DNA of 48,440 nt from Psilocybe azurescens (GCA_023853785.1 JAJIRX010001071.1:1-48440), one strand, 5' to 3'; counted from the first letter of the stretch, positions 32,058-44,398 are shown. The notes: a model not told the origin generated them from the sequence alone. Made by a program: numbers and translations.

Positions 32058-34214
32058 GGGTAAGCCTAAATCGCACACTGATTCGAAAAACCACAACGAC
32101 ATATTTTTACAACCTAGGCGGCAATACACTCTGAAAGCACTCTGCGGCATTCATTCATTCTTCCATTCCTACTGCTTGGCATTATAATTGAAAGGCTCGC
32201 ACTGCCAGCACACCATATCACACCATATCATTCATTCGTTTATCCAGCTGAACATGCACACGTATCGGTCGTTCCACTCGCAAATGCAATCGCGATCCCA
32301 ATGGGACATGGGACGGACGGACTGTGCAATATGCTCATTGCTCATGCTGAGCTCGGGTGAGTCTGATCGTTTGATTGGACTGTCATCGTGCTAAATTTAA
32401 ACGGTCATAGGCTATTACGAACGATCATGATCACTAGTAAGCAGGTGGGGGACTTGTATTGCTTCAGCCAGTCGCTCCGTAGCGCCGGCGGTCTTTCATG
32501 CATCTAGGATCGCGAATTGCAACGGCGACGGTGCTGCAAATCGTGCGTTATATCGTGGGGTGTTATGTGTTATGTATTAACACAGCGGGGTCATTATAGT
32601 TGGACGGAAGCGTAGCTTGAATAGTGCAAGATGAAGCGGGAAGGACGCTACTTACTACTTATGCCGTAGATGCAGACAGAGATAAGCAGCACATAAACAA
32701 ACAACAAGAATCGCAAAAGAGCGTGGAGCGTGATTCTATAGACAATCGTTTGTACGCGAAAGGGTGACAGGAAGATATAATACTGAAAGCCTCGTAATGC
32801 AAACCAATACATCCGACGCATGTCCCAACAAACATGTGGACTATCTGTTGAATACATGGGAACCAATCGCACTGGGAGATGCGATGCGGTTGAGCAGATA
32901 GGAGACTTGTGATTATTCGGCGGCACTCTTTTGGTTTAGATTAAGATGGTGCTGTCAGTGGTGGATGTGAGATGTCGGAGCTGAGTGGCCTTCGAGAAGA
33001 GTACTGAGCGTGGAGACATGGACTAACACTGTGACGACGAATGTAAGTGTACGAGTCGTTGAAGACGGTGCATCGCACCATATTGTCACGCTTGAATGTG
33101 GGCAGCCGCATGCCAAACCAGCGTGAGATGCTGATCTGGAACCGAGGTAAGTGATACGAAAGGAAGGGTCGGCCCACCACAGGAGGATGTTCGACGATAG
33201 CTATGGGTCATCACTGCAATGCGGAGTGTACGAGTCGTTGTTAAAGTGGAACCCTCTCGAGCCATGCATGGGTATAAACTGCCACAGTGTATCCAGAACG
33301 TCGGCAGAGATCGATCGAGAGTTGAAGAAAGGAGAAATCCGGAAGAGGTACACCATCCAACACAGTTTATAAAGAACCCAGTAAGCTGTAGATGAGAGTA
33401 TGGTCGGATATAGCACGGCAGACGACGCACGAGTCAGAGACAAGAACTAATGCCGAAGTAACAGCGGCGACCGTCATAGTTGTACAAGGAAAGTTACAGC
33501 AGGCACTCACACATCCCATTATTTGTTCCTGGTTTCCACGCTTACAGAAAGTGGACGCCATGCGAGTTGAAGAGAATCTGAAGGAACAAGGACGAGAACA
33601 GCGACAGTGGTAAAAACGATGGCTATGGTGTCGAGAGGATTGCTCACAAAATAGTCACCCGAAGCCTCTCTGAGTGCAACCGAACACAGCCTCGATATCA
33701 AACAACAACGACTAAAGAATCCTTTATCAAGAGAAAAGATCGAACATACGAACAACATAGAAGTGACAGAAAACAGTAAAGTGCAAGTTGGGAATGGAAA
33801 CATGATGAATCGATGACGTTTGAAGCAAGCAAGTACAAACAACGACGGGTGAGAAAGACTGGCGACGATCATGTTGTCAGCCAGGAGCTTTGCTTGAATT
33901 ACAAGCTCTTATCATATCGCCCTCCTTCATTAATTTCTGATTCTAAGTGGTCACTTTACTCCGTTATGCGTACTCTGCTCTTTTCTCTCGTCCGTCTCTG
34001 AACTCTGCGACAATCTCAGCAATCCAATCCCATCCGTGAGATTGCATTCAGAACTTCTTTATAGATTTACAGCGCCAAACGATGATGTGCACATACCACC
34101 TCACGGCGTGAGCAAAGGCGGTGAGCCAGGGTTCTTCGATGCGTTTCCTGGGGCTCGTGGAGGAGGGGGGAGGGGGAAATCCGTATCCAAGGTACATATA
34201 AATGGCTGGTATCC
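32058..34214. other. Region with hydrophobic minus-strand frames, possible broken membrane-protein gene
   Basis: Minus-strand frames at 33519-33872, 33367-33561, 33201-33443 and 32648-32926 each hold hydrophobic stretches (for example LDTIAIVFTTVAVLVLV, TVAAVTSALVLVSDSCVV, ALLRFLLFVYVLLISVCIYG). They could be exons of one multi-pass membrane protein running 33.9 to 32.6 kb. I could not join them with convincing splice sites, and no family is recognised. Confidence 0.25.
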
Positions 34215-35647
34215 GTGTCGAGTGCTGCACTGAGCGTACTTTCCACTCCTCTCCTTCCCGCTCACACTCGACCCCTCTATCAAATCCATCCCTACTCGTA
34301 CCCCCACTCCAGCTCATCGCAGTGGGCACCCGCAGGTCCAGGACACACCCCTATCCAACCCACCCCGTGCGACTCAGCCCACGGACACCCCCGCACAGCG
34401 CCCCCGCAGCCACAGGCAGACGGCCGTACGGCGGATACGCCCCCGCCGGCCCCCCCGTGTAAGGTCCTCCACAAACGTCCAGTCCACACCCCGCAACCCC
34501 GTGGGGTCTTACTTCTGCGCTTGCCATGGGAAGGGGAGGTGGAGGTGCTAGTTCGTACCATCCCTATGTGCAGTAGACCCCAGGTGGCTACACCGCCGAC
34601 GGGGCAGCTACATTCGCGTTCCCGGGTGCGGGTCCATCCCATCATTACCAATACCAACACCAAGGCCAGCAGCCACAAACGCACACCCCATACGCAGCGC
34701 CAGGGACGCCGTTCGAGTCCTCCGTCGGACAGCCGATCACAGGGGGTGGTTTGGGTGGGGTGTTGCTGGCGGTGCTAGCGGCGGCGGCGCCGCTGAAGGG
34801 GCTGGTGGGGTATGGGACGAGAACAGAAGCGCAAGCGCCACAGTGAAAAAGAAATACAAAAACAAAAGAAGAAGAAGAAACGAAAGAACGGGGAAGATTG
34901 GACGACAGGGACACTCTCGGGTGGAACCTGAACCACAGTTTCTCGTCGGCGATGAAAAGGTTAAATTCGCAGGTTCCCCAGCAGGTCAGAAGGAAGCCCT
35001 ATTTGCACCGCGCGTCTTCGTGGGGCGTGCATAATGCACATAATTCGCCTTGGACGCCCCACGCGCAAGGCGACTTATACGACGAGAATACCCTTCCCAA
35101 ATGGCCGAGAGATTGGCGGCCGGACTATAACCCGCGTCGGGGACTGTTGCCCGTGGTGATGGGTGCGATGGGCGGGTTGGCGAGGAGAGCATCGAGTGTT
35201 AAAGGACTCTATGTTTTTCGGCTGTTCTCTTTTCCTTTCTTTCCTTTCTATGCCTCTCCTCCTCTCCCATCTCACTCCTTCCCCACACATCCCTCACAAA
35301 TACAAACCACTTACTCACAGTCCCCCTCCCATACACAGAATACCACGACCTCATCCGGCGCCAAATCTACTCGCTGTTCGACCTATCCACCCACTCCGTC
35401 GCTCTCTCCCTTTCCCTGCGCGCCCCGCGCCCCGCCTCTTCCTTCCCCCAGGGAGCCGTGGGAGCGGGAGTTCAGTGTGTAGGAGGACGGGGACGGGGCG
35501 GGAGTGTAGCTGGGCAGGGAGTGGGTGGAGGACGTGGTTAGGCGCGGAATTGTGCAGGTGGATTTTCTGGGGAGCAAGTTCTGGCTGGAGGGGCTTGTGC
35601 GCGATCCGAAAGGTGTGTGGGATATGCGGACCGCTGCTGCGGACTGA
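34215..35647 (+). pseudogene. DUF6699-like protein, frame broken, one in-frame stop
   Basis: The plus strand holds a Pro/Gly/Tyr/Gln-rich N-terminal region (for example FPGAGPSHHYQYQHQGQQPQ), then the recognisable family start DLYDENTLPKWPRDWRPDYN. After a probable intron come EYHDLIRRQIYSLFDLSTHS and the C-terminal signature VQVDFLGSKFWLEGLVRD, ending at the stop 35645-35647. This resembles the basidiomycete DUF6699 family, which has no known function. An in-frame TAG lies at 34574-34576 (a CAG-to-TAG change would explain it), and at least three frame changes are needed. Start and exon borders are uncertain. Confidence 0.55.
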
Positions 35648-36149
35648 TTGATGCTGGTTTGGGCTGTGTTGTGTAGGGGTCACGGCTCTCGTGAGGGACG
35701 CGAGCCATAACTCTTCCTCTTCCTCTTCGACGGAACACTACACCTACACCCCGTCTTGCATGGAGTGCACACCATGCACGTACGCACAGGCACGCCGTCG
35801 CCGTGTAAGGGATGCTACCGATGTGCAGACAGAAACGAATACCGGAATCCCCGCAACGAAATGCCTGTCGGGAATTTTTCATGTGAAAATTCACAGCCAT
35901 TTCAATTGCAGTAAGATAACAAACGGCGCGGCGACAACAAAATTACATACACTGGAGTTTGTACCAAAGGGACGCCACAGTCGCCAAGACAGACCATGTA
36001 TGGTTAAGATTGTGCCACAGGGCTTGGCTGTAATCTTTGTATTCTTCGTAGTGTAATTTTAATGTTTCTTCCAGCTTATTGGACACACATTCCCTGGGCT
36101 TTAGCTTAGGGAACACATGGATTTATATTTTATTTCATTTACATTTTGG
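35648..36149. other. Intergenic; no gene supported
   Basis: Overlapping frames on both strands (35691-36056 plus, 35538-35900 minus) lack recognisable motifs. Nothing else was seen. Confidence 0.35.
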
Positions 36150-36319
36150 GGTTTGGGGAGAGGTGGTGCTAAAAGCGAAATCTGCAGGTTACACTATGAG
36201 TGTTGGAGCGATATGTGCTAAATGACTTTGGAGGGGTTTGGGGAGAGGTGGTGCTAAAAGCGAAATCTGCAGGTTACACTATGAGTGTGGAGGCGATATG
36301 TGCTAAATGACTTTGGAGG
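36150..36319. repeat. Two tandem copies of an 85-bp unit
   Basis: The unit starts GGTTTGGGGAGAGGTGGTGC and runs through AAATCTGCAGGTTACAC to ATGACTTTGGA. It occurs at 36150-36234 and 36235-36319 with a few differences. Partial relatives begin GGGGTTTGGGGTGAGGGGG near 36345 and 36723. Confidence 0.9.
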
Positions 36320-37089
36320 TTTATCCAAAGTAGCCATTTTGTTTGGGGTTTGGGGTGAGGGGGGGAGCAAATAAATGCAAAGGGCTGTGTGGTTACACTG
36401 TAAGTATGTGGGGCGATTATAGAGAGGAAATATAAGTTTAAACTTATTGTCGGTACATTATTTTTGATATTTTTTTGTAAATTTGAATAGATATTGGATA
36501 GATACATTAGACCCCCAAAAGCTAAATGATTGGTGGTGTCGTTTTTGAGAAATTGACAATTCATCCTCTGTATAATATAATAGTTTCTGTGAGCACCTTG
36601 CAATCATATCATGTAACGAATATAATATAAATATAAGAGTTCTGACTCAACCAAGAAGCTTTCGTTCTTTCTATTTGTAATAAGGGTTTTGTAAAATAGT
36701 GTTATTAGGAGTGTGTTGTGTTGGGGTTTGGGGTGAGGGGGGCGCAATAAATGCAATTGGCTGTATAAAACTTTGTGAGTTGGGTACGTACAGGCTATAT
36801 GGCTTCGAGGTTGTCCTCAAAGCTAGCCATTTCGTCTTTATAGACTCATCAGTAGCTATCAGGGTACCCATTGTCAAACATCGATTGAAAATGACCAAAT
36901 TTCAAAATTCAAAAAACTATCAGGTATGCTCTGGGCCTTGTTCAGGATCATCCTCCTTCAAAAATTTTGATTTTACAATAAATATTGACTGAGCTACAGG
37001 CTGTTTTATGAGATATTGGTATTATACCTGCTATAAATCAACCTTGTTGAAAAAAATACTTTTTATCACCTAGTTATGTTCTTGCAGTA
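36320..37089. other. Repeat-flanking AT-rich sequence; no gene
   Basis: Contains two degenerate partial copies of the 85-bp unit (about 36345 and 36723). No convincing coding sequence was seen. Confidence 0.45.
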
Positions 37090-38080
37090 TAAATACACTA
37101 CCCTGCCAATTTTTATGATTTTAGGAAGCCACTCTGTGAAGATAGCTGTATATATATAGAAAAAAACATATTCAATGTAATTTTGGGCTATACATCTGAA
37201 ATTACCAAATGAGTTGGAATCTTCATATACTGTTTCTTTCTCTATAAACATTAAAAACATCATAACTACTACATTGATCCTGCAGAAGTTCACAAACAAG
37301 CAAAGGAGCCAGATATTCTAGATTTTTGATGGTGATCACGTGAGGACCTTGTTGTAGTCCAAGGTCAGCACGTGATCTTCACAATAAGCGGTCAAACTTG
37401 TTTGATTAGGGTGTATAATAGCAAGTTCCCTGTACATCATAGATGTATTGATTATATTAGACAGGAGACTGATATTCTTGATTTTTGATCGTGATCACAT
37501 GGGGACCTCACAATAATCCAAGGTCAGCACGTGATCTTCATAATAAGCAGTCAAACTTGTTTGATTGGAGCAAGTTCTCTGCGCATCACAGATGTATTGA
37601 TTAGATTAGACAGGAGCCGGATATTTTTATTTTTGATGATAATCACATGAGGACCTCACAATAATCCAAGGTCAGCACGTGATCTTCATAATAAGTGGTC
37701 AAACTTGTTTGATTGGGGTCTACAATGGCAAGTTCTCTGCATGTCACAGATGTATTGATTAGATTAGACACAGTTTGAATCACAAACATACAGCCCTTGT
37801 TTTTGCAGTAGTATATAGTTTGGCCCACTTCTAAGAAAATCCCTTATTCTCTTTCTCACTTCTCACCAGGGAACCGCACGGGTTACCTATAAATTTACAC
37901 AGATTTTTATGTCATTAGTGTGTAGCGAAAATTGTTGCCTTATTTTTAGAAAATTTTTGTGCAAATCGATGCTGAATCGAGAGAGCTACACTCCTGCCAA
38001 GTTTGCGCCAAAAACAACGCAAACTGATGCCGTGACATCATGATTTCCTGGCAACGGTCACCTAATTTGGTGACTTTCCT
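37090..38080 (+). repeat. Segmental duplication, copy A1, containing CACGTG-rich tandem units
   Basis: Roughly 90 percent similar by eye to 40745-42790 (which carries a 1.1-kb insertion). Three tandem units of about 150 bp at about 37320-37760 each contain TGATGGTGATCACGTGAGG-like and AAGGTCAGCACGTGATCTTC segments and end GATGTATTGATTAGATTAGA. No coding capacity is evident. Confidence 0.85.
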
Positions 38081-38123
38081 AAGAGTACATTTTGTAGGAA
38101 ATCATACTAAGGTTCCCAAGCAC

Positions 38124-39036
38124 TAGACCAGTGACCGGTCCCTTCCTAAAGAGGAAACAAGAACCCAGAGGGTTTCCTCGATAGAGGGACCGGTAAAACT
38201 GAGTTTGAATTAGTAGGGAATTCGCTACGATCGAAATCGTACTTGGCGATCTCGTGGCATCTCTCGTCGTTTCCTTATACAGATGATTGGATCAATTTTG
38301 ACATCATGAGTTTATTTTTGGAACACACGATGTCGATACCTTACTAAGTACTTACCTTCGCCCTCTTGCTCGCTTCAATATATCCACTATTCTGCAATAT
38401 ATCAGCCTGCCTCATTCTCTTCTCAACCTTAGTATGCTTAGCCAAATAAAAACTTGAGTGCCAGCAGGTACAATACTCAGCTGTCTTTTATTATGTCAAG
38501 CAGCAAAGCAGCAGAACAAAATGCTAGATGAAAGAAACAGCCCCTCCTGTTCTTAAAACTGTCTCTAACAGATGATGGGAAAATTTTCAAACGGCCTGGC
38601 CCACATACTAAGCACCTCACGGTTTAATGACCCCTAAAACACCTGATTATTTCATAATGGATGCAAACTTCAGCCATCATCACAGGCCTGTGCACAGAGA
38701 CATGTTTGCTGTGCCCTCAATACCTCATGACTGGCCAGAAATATTAGCACAGAAAGCCGTCCAGAAAAAATCCAGCATTTCGTCCAGAGTTGGTACATGA
38801 TCAACAGACGTGGAAGACATTGAGCTCGTACTTATACTGAAGAGATGCAGCCTTAAATTAGAATTGATCCAATCATCTGTATAAGGGAAACAACGGCGAT
38901 GCCACGAGATCGCCCGAGTACAATTTCGATCGTAGCGAATTCCCTACTAATTCAAACTCAGTTTCACCAGGCCCTCTATCGAGGGAAATGCTTGGCGTTC
39001 TTGTTTCCTCTTTTAGAAGGGCCGGTCACGAAGCTA
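38124..39036. mobile_element. Long-TIR DNA element, 913 bp, with 9-bp flanking repeat
   Basis: CCCAAGCAC flanks both ends (38115-38123 and 39037-39045). The termini are inverted: TAGACCAGTGACCGGTCCCTTC-like on the left and TAGCTTCGTGACCGGCCCTTC-like on the right. Similarity continues for about 170 bp to the shared ATGATTGGATCAATT (inner ends about 38297 and 38863). The interior has no recognisable transposase. The 8-9 bp duplication and TAG terminus are compatible with a hAT-related foldback-type element. Confidence 0.82.
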
Positions 39037-39074
39037 CCCAAGCACATCAAGCTGGTGTATTTTAGACAACTTCA

Positions 39075-40270
39075 TTCCCGCATCAGTGACCACCAAATAT
39101 CAAAAGCGATATTTCGCAGTGAGGGTGATCACCAAATATCAAGAGCAATTGCTTGCAGTGAGGGTCATCACCAATATCAAGGGGATCGCTTTTTGTGGGG
39201 CGAGTGTACATGGGGCACTAATAATATCAAGGGTGATCACTCACAATGAGGGTGATCTCCAAATATCAAGTGGATTGCTTTTGGGGGCGAGTGCACATGA
39301 GGCACTTATCAGATTGCTTTGTTATTCTTTTAAAACTCAAACTCAATATAAAAAACTATGAGCGATCACCCCTATTATGAGTATAACATATTCTTAGTTC
39401 CTCTAAGCGAGTGGGCACACAAGTTCACAGTCCTTAATTACAATGGGCAACATATTGCACAGACGGATTTCTTTGACAGTTGTCCCTAGTTACTATGAGC
39501 AACCGCTAGCCATATAGGGTTCTAACTCGCACTGAACAATCCCCAGGGCAGTCCACGGATGACTTATAAAAGCCTGCTTATCAAGTCTAATAGCCCTGAC
39601 ATTGAATATAACAATCGCGATCACTCACTAAACCAGGTACCGCCTAATATCTTATGGTGAACTGTAGTGTTCAATTTCTTATCACACAAATTACTAGTTC
39701 TCAAAGTATTAACATGTATGTTCTTATTCAAAGTAGATTCTGATATCAAATTTGTGCGGTAGATTACTTGGTTCCTATTCTAGGATACAGGACTGTTTAT
39801 ATAGACTAAATAGATGCCTTGGTTTGCGATGATTGGAAGTAGGCGGCACAGAAACGGGAAGGAAATGGGTTGCGTGCTGCCTAGCCTTTGCTGCACCCAT
39901 TATAATAGTGGAAAGTACTATTTTTCCTAGGCTACAGCGCTTAGTTGAAGATAATATCAAGTTACCTATAGTATTGAGTGGCGATCACTAACTGGGTGAT
40001 CCCTCACTCAAGTTGGCTGCATTGTAAATCACAAGTATTATGGTCGGATCTAGTAGTCCACCATATGTTGAGTTGTAGACAAGATTTCAATTGCCAATGC
40101 ATTCGGTCCATGGGGTGATCTCCTGTGTGGCACAGTGATGTTTGACTACCGAACAGGTGATCGCCTAATTTAGTGGACAGCTTTTGTGATTTCTGGGCAC
40201 AGGGATTGCCTTTGATAATTAATAAGGTTTCCGCCACTGGGTGATCACTTGTGAGGGACAGATGTGACAT
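39075..40270. repeat. Dispersed GGTGATC/GATCACC short repeats
   Basis: Four to five degenerate units of about 40-50 bp containing GGGTGATCACCAAATATCAA lie at 39085-39285. Single GGTGATC, GCGATCAC or GATCACC motifs recur at about 39363, 39618, 39980-40005, 40115, 40157 and 40240. The pattern recalls subterminal transposase-binding repeats, but no element ends were found. Confidence 0.6.
39735..39960 (+). repeat. Segmental duplication, copy B1
   Basis: Similar to 43060-43275 (B2): both contain TGGTTCCTATTCTA, TATAGACTAAATAGAT, CATTATAATAGTGGAAAGTA-like sequence and end GAAGATAATATCA. A short third copy (about 40690-40745) is fused directly to the start of A2. Confidence 0.8.
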
Positions 40271-40744
40271 CTGTTACAAACTTAACAACCATGTAATGTG
40301 GGGACATATGAATTGAATAAAATTACACTGATAGTAGTAGTTCACCTTGTCAATCTACTTAAAGTTGTATTTTCCTGAAACTTTAGATATATATTTTGTA
40401 TGCCAAATTTTTGCATATGGTTCAGAATGATAGATAGTGGAAATATTTGGCTTTCTGGCCATATTGATTGATCCTCTAAGGTATAGTTTCAATTGATTTG
40501 GAAAATTCCTTTACAGGGCATGAATTGATGATGGCAACAAAATCTCCACCAAGAGAACTCTTGAATGCTCCAATACTGAAACAAAGTTATAGGAACAGAT
40601 CAATGCATCTAATACAGCATTTGGTCCTCCAGTCAATGTTTTAAAATAAGCCTGAAAAATGAAAACCGGAACAAAGCTCGTGATGTGGTATACTGCCTAA
40701 TCTTTGCTGTACCAATTATAATAGTGGAAAGTATTAGTTTGCCT

Positions 40745-42790
40745 GGGCTAGCTGTATATATATATAGGAAAATGAATTTTAGGCTATACATCTGAAATTA
40801 CCAAATTAGTTGGAATCTTCATATACTGTTTCTTTCTCTATAAAAATTAAAAACATCATAACTGCTACATTGATCCTGCAGAAGTTCAAAAACAAGCAAA
40901 GAAGCCAGATATTCTAGGTTTTTGATGGTGACCACGTGAGGACCTTGTAATAGTCCAAGGTCAGCACGTGATCTTCACAATAAGCAGTCAAACTTGTTTG
41001 ATTAGGGTGTATAATAGCAAGTTCCCTGCACATCATAGATGTATTGATTACAGTGACTTGCGTATTTTTTGCAGTCCAAAATTTTCCTCAAGCCATTTGA
41101 TGTGACCAACTTGTCACTTCAAACCTTATTTTTCCCAGTTTTGTGGTGTTGGGACAGATCTTGCGCATGCAGGCATTGGTAACAATGGCATATGTAGGTA
41201 TTTATTGAATGGAAAGACTTTTGTACTCCAATGGCACCTCCTATTTCTCAAGATATGCATTGTGGTATTCTTATGTGATATAATGAACAACAGAGAACTA
41301 CCCCAGAGATAGCTATCCTTGCAGGATGCAGTAAAAGAACTGTATATTATATTTTGTCCTACAAGTGCGACTACAGAACAGTGGACTTTTACAAGAGCTG
41401 TGCGCCATGCCCCAGGGTTGTATTTAAAATGGAGTTACCGTGAGAGAGTTAAATGATGGTCACATCAAGGTGTATGCTGAAATTTCAGACTGCAAAAAAT
41501 ACAGTATATGGACGTTCTCTGGAACAGCATTTTGTCCTGAAAATTTTTTACCTAATAATCTCTCAATATTTTTACATTGGGTCATGGAGGGACTTTGTAT
41601 ACACCTACTGATAATCTTTTTTAGGACAAAAGTGGGAGTTTCGGTGCAATATACAACAATTACTGGGGATGTCAAAATGTCACACTGACAGTCCTTGGGA
41701 TAGTGTGACCCAATCCTTTACCAACTGTGTTTCCGTGCATCAAAAATGTAATGCTCATGTGTGAACCAGTGCATATCACATCAGATTGTCATGCCGACAC
41801 TAAAGTCAATTCATTATGAGGTCAAAATTGACCGGATTCTTACTATTAAAGGTGTATTGGAAAGAGGAAAATGAGAGCTTTCTGAACGTATAAAAATATT
41901 GCTCCAAAACCAAACCAAAATGGCACAAAGTCATGAAAGAAAAATTTTGCAGTCAAATATACCCACATTCTCTATCATATTTTGATCTAGAACCAGGGAA
42001 GTTATCCAATCACTATAAAATTTGGCCTGAGCTTGTATCTATACTACGTAAATAAGTGTACCAAAAATTAAGTGTTTTGAATCAAATTTGGGGTCGGAAT
42101 TTCAATTTGACCCAAGGAATGTCATTGTCCCAAGGTGTGTCAGTATACTGTATGCAAGTCACTGTAGATTAGACAGGACCCAGATATTCTTGATTTTTGA
42201 TGGTAATCACATGAGGACCTCACAACAATCCAAGGTCAGCACATGATCTTCATAATAAGCGGTCAAACTTGTTTGATTGGAGCAAGTTTTCTGCACATCA
42301 TAGATGTATTGATTAGATCAGACAGGACCCAGATATTCTCAATTTTTGATGGTGATCACGTGAAGACCTCACAACAATCCAAGGTCAGCACGTGATCTTC
42401 ATAATAAGCAGTCAAACTTGTTTGATTGGGGTCTACAATGGCAAGTTCTCTGCATGTCACAGATGTATTGATTAGATTAGACAAAGTTTGAATCACAAAC
42501 ATAGAGCCCTTGTTTTTGTAGTAGTATATAGTTTGGCACACTGCTGTAAGAAGATCCCTTATTCTCTTTCTCACTTCTCTCTAGGGAACTGCATGGGTTA
42601 CCTGTAAATTTTCACAGAGTTTTATGTAATTAGTATATAGCAAAAATTTTACCTTATTTTTAGAACTTTTTGTGCAAATCGGTGTAGAATCGAGAGAGCT
42701 ATACTCCTGCCAAGTTTGAGCCGAAAGTGACGCAAACTGATGCCGTGACATTACGATTTCTCAGCAGCGGTCATCTAATTTGGTGAATTT
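40745..42790 (+). repeat. Segmental duplication, copy A2, interrupted by a Tc1/mariner-like insertion
   Basis: Matches A1 (37090-38080) before and after the insertion at 41051-42164. One CACGTG-containing unit precedes the insertion and two follow (about 42190 and 42340). Similarity to A1 ends near 42790, at CTAATTTGGTGA. Confidence 0.85.
41051..42164. mobile_element. Tc1/mariner-like element, 1114 bp, TA target duplication, no intact transposase
   Basis: The element begins CAGTGACTTGCGTATT and ends (reverse complement) CAGTGACTTGCATAC, giving an 11-bp perfect inverted terminus. It is flanked by TA (41049-41050 and 42165-42166). Uninterrupted relatives of the satellite unit carry a single TA at the same place (GATTAGATTAGA), which shows the empty site. 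The interior has only an 82-codon frame (41440-41688) and no DDE motif, so it is non-autonomous or decayed. Confidence 0.88.
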
Positions 42791-43059
42791 CCAAATTTGG
42801 CATACCCGCCATCAGTGTTGAGCTCATTGCATGACTACCACTGGATCTAAGTTCCACAAACTTGCAGAGGGTATAACTTGGTTAGTTCTCAACCGGTTTG
42901 CATGAAATAAATTGTAAAAAATGGATACAATTTGTGGCTATCTGACTACAATTAACTATCTGTCATTTATCCGCGGGTGACCCGTGGAGTTCCCTTCTAT
43001 AACTTTATTTTCAACAAGATATAAGGCAACAAATATGCTGGATATTCAGAGTAGATTCT

Positions 43060-43275
43060 GATATAAAATCAGGGGTGTATAGTCATTGGTTCCTATTCTA
43101 AGGTACAAGGCTGTTTTTATAGACTAAATAGATACCTTGGCTTGTGATAATAGAAAAGACTATCAGAAAAGGAATGAAATGCGCTGTGTACTGTCTAGCC
43201 TTTGCTGTACCAATTATAATAGTGGAAAGTACTAGTTGCCTGGGCTACAACACTTATTTGAAGATAATATCATTG
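43060..43275 (+). repeat. Segmental duplication, copy B2
   Basis: Counterpart of 39735-39960, about 85 percent similar by eye. It lies 260 bp after A2, whereas B1 lies about 1.65 kb after A1, mostly because of the 913-bp element there. Confidence 0.8.
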
Positions 43276-43929
43276 TCCATGCAGCAGTACCTTCTTGAGT
43301 AGCAATGACCCAATCGACTGGTATGGAATTGATGTGTATGATTCCACTTCAAGGTCTCCCCATGAACCGCCTTCAGTATCTGATTATCCGCCATATTATG
43401 CACTACCACCTGGTCAAGCACAACGCTCAGTTTTTCATGAGCAGCTCAACCTACTTTGCCACCTCCAATCCTCTAAATGCTGAAACATCTCTGCATAGTT
43501 GGATTTGAAGAGGCATAGCATTGAGATGCTACATAATAATTTAGCATTCTGGAGCTGTATTCTCTCAGAATTAGGTGAGTGAGATGGAGAAACTGAGATC
43601 ATATATGTGCATTCAGAAAGAAAATAATGAGGAGAATGGTTCAGTACAAGCATGAAAGGGCTGAAGTATGTCCAAGACAAATTATAATGATCCACTGTAA
43701 GCTCAGAATATCAGACATTAGTATGGTCAAGGAAATGAGTGACACACTCTGGCATTCATCGTACTGAATCCAAACAAAAGGGGGGTAGGTCGCGATAGTA
43801 ATGGTAGAAGTGTGAGGGAAAAGAATGAGATTACCTATGAGACATCATGGGGTTTGAGAAGAATAGAAAGGAGTAAGGTTTCAAGAAGCAGTATTTTTCT
43901 ATGAATTTTATAAGCATGTATAAATTGTA
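43276..43929. other. No confident gene; one short coding-like frame
   Basis: A plus-strand frame at about 43295-43483 (IDWYGIDVYDSTSRSPHEPP) and an overlapping one at 43305-43508 (NRLQYLIIRHIMHYHLVKHN) look non-random. They share no recognisable domain and could be transposon remnants. Confidence 0.25.
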
Positions 43930-44215
43930 AGAGTGCAGGGTGCAGTGACAGTGTCAGGGTGCAGAGGGTGGGGATGATGTCAGTGTCCAGAAATATTGTA
44001 GGAGTGCCAAGTGTGGTAATGGTGTCAGAGTGCAGAGTGCAGCGATGGTGTCGGAATGCGGAGGGCAGTAGTGGTGTTGGTGTCCATAAATATTGTAGGA
44101 GTGCAGAGTGCGGTGATGGTGTTGGAGTGCAGAGTGCAGAGATGGTGTTGGAGTGCAGAGGGCGCTGATGATGTCAGTGTTCAGAAATATTGTTGGAGTG
44201 TGGTGATAATGTCAG
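43930..44215. repeat. Degenerate minisatellite (GTGCAGAGTGC-type units)
   Basis: Units built on GGAGTGCAGAGTGCAG and GATGGTGT recur with irregular spacing, and the longer segment AAATATTGTAGGAGTGC recurs about 110 bp apart. All frames read as Gly/Val/Ser-rich repeats. Confidence 0.7.
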
Positions 44216-44398
44216 TGTGCATGCAGTTCTTGCTCCCACCTCCTCTCTGCTTTCTGGTCTTACTTTGATTTTTATAACCACCTTCCATTTCCACCTTCTC
44301 TCCCACCTGTCCTCCAATATCACTTTTCTTGTCTTCCTCAGGGAATATCTCCCTAGACTTAAAGAGACACAGAATATGTATTTCCAGGCTACTCAATC

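Noticed and set aside
37320..37760. CRISPR-like array (regular repeats)
   Set aside because: The units are contiguous diverged tandem repeats of about 150 bp without unique spacers, in a fungal genome.
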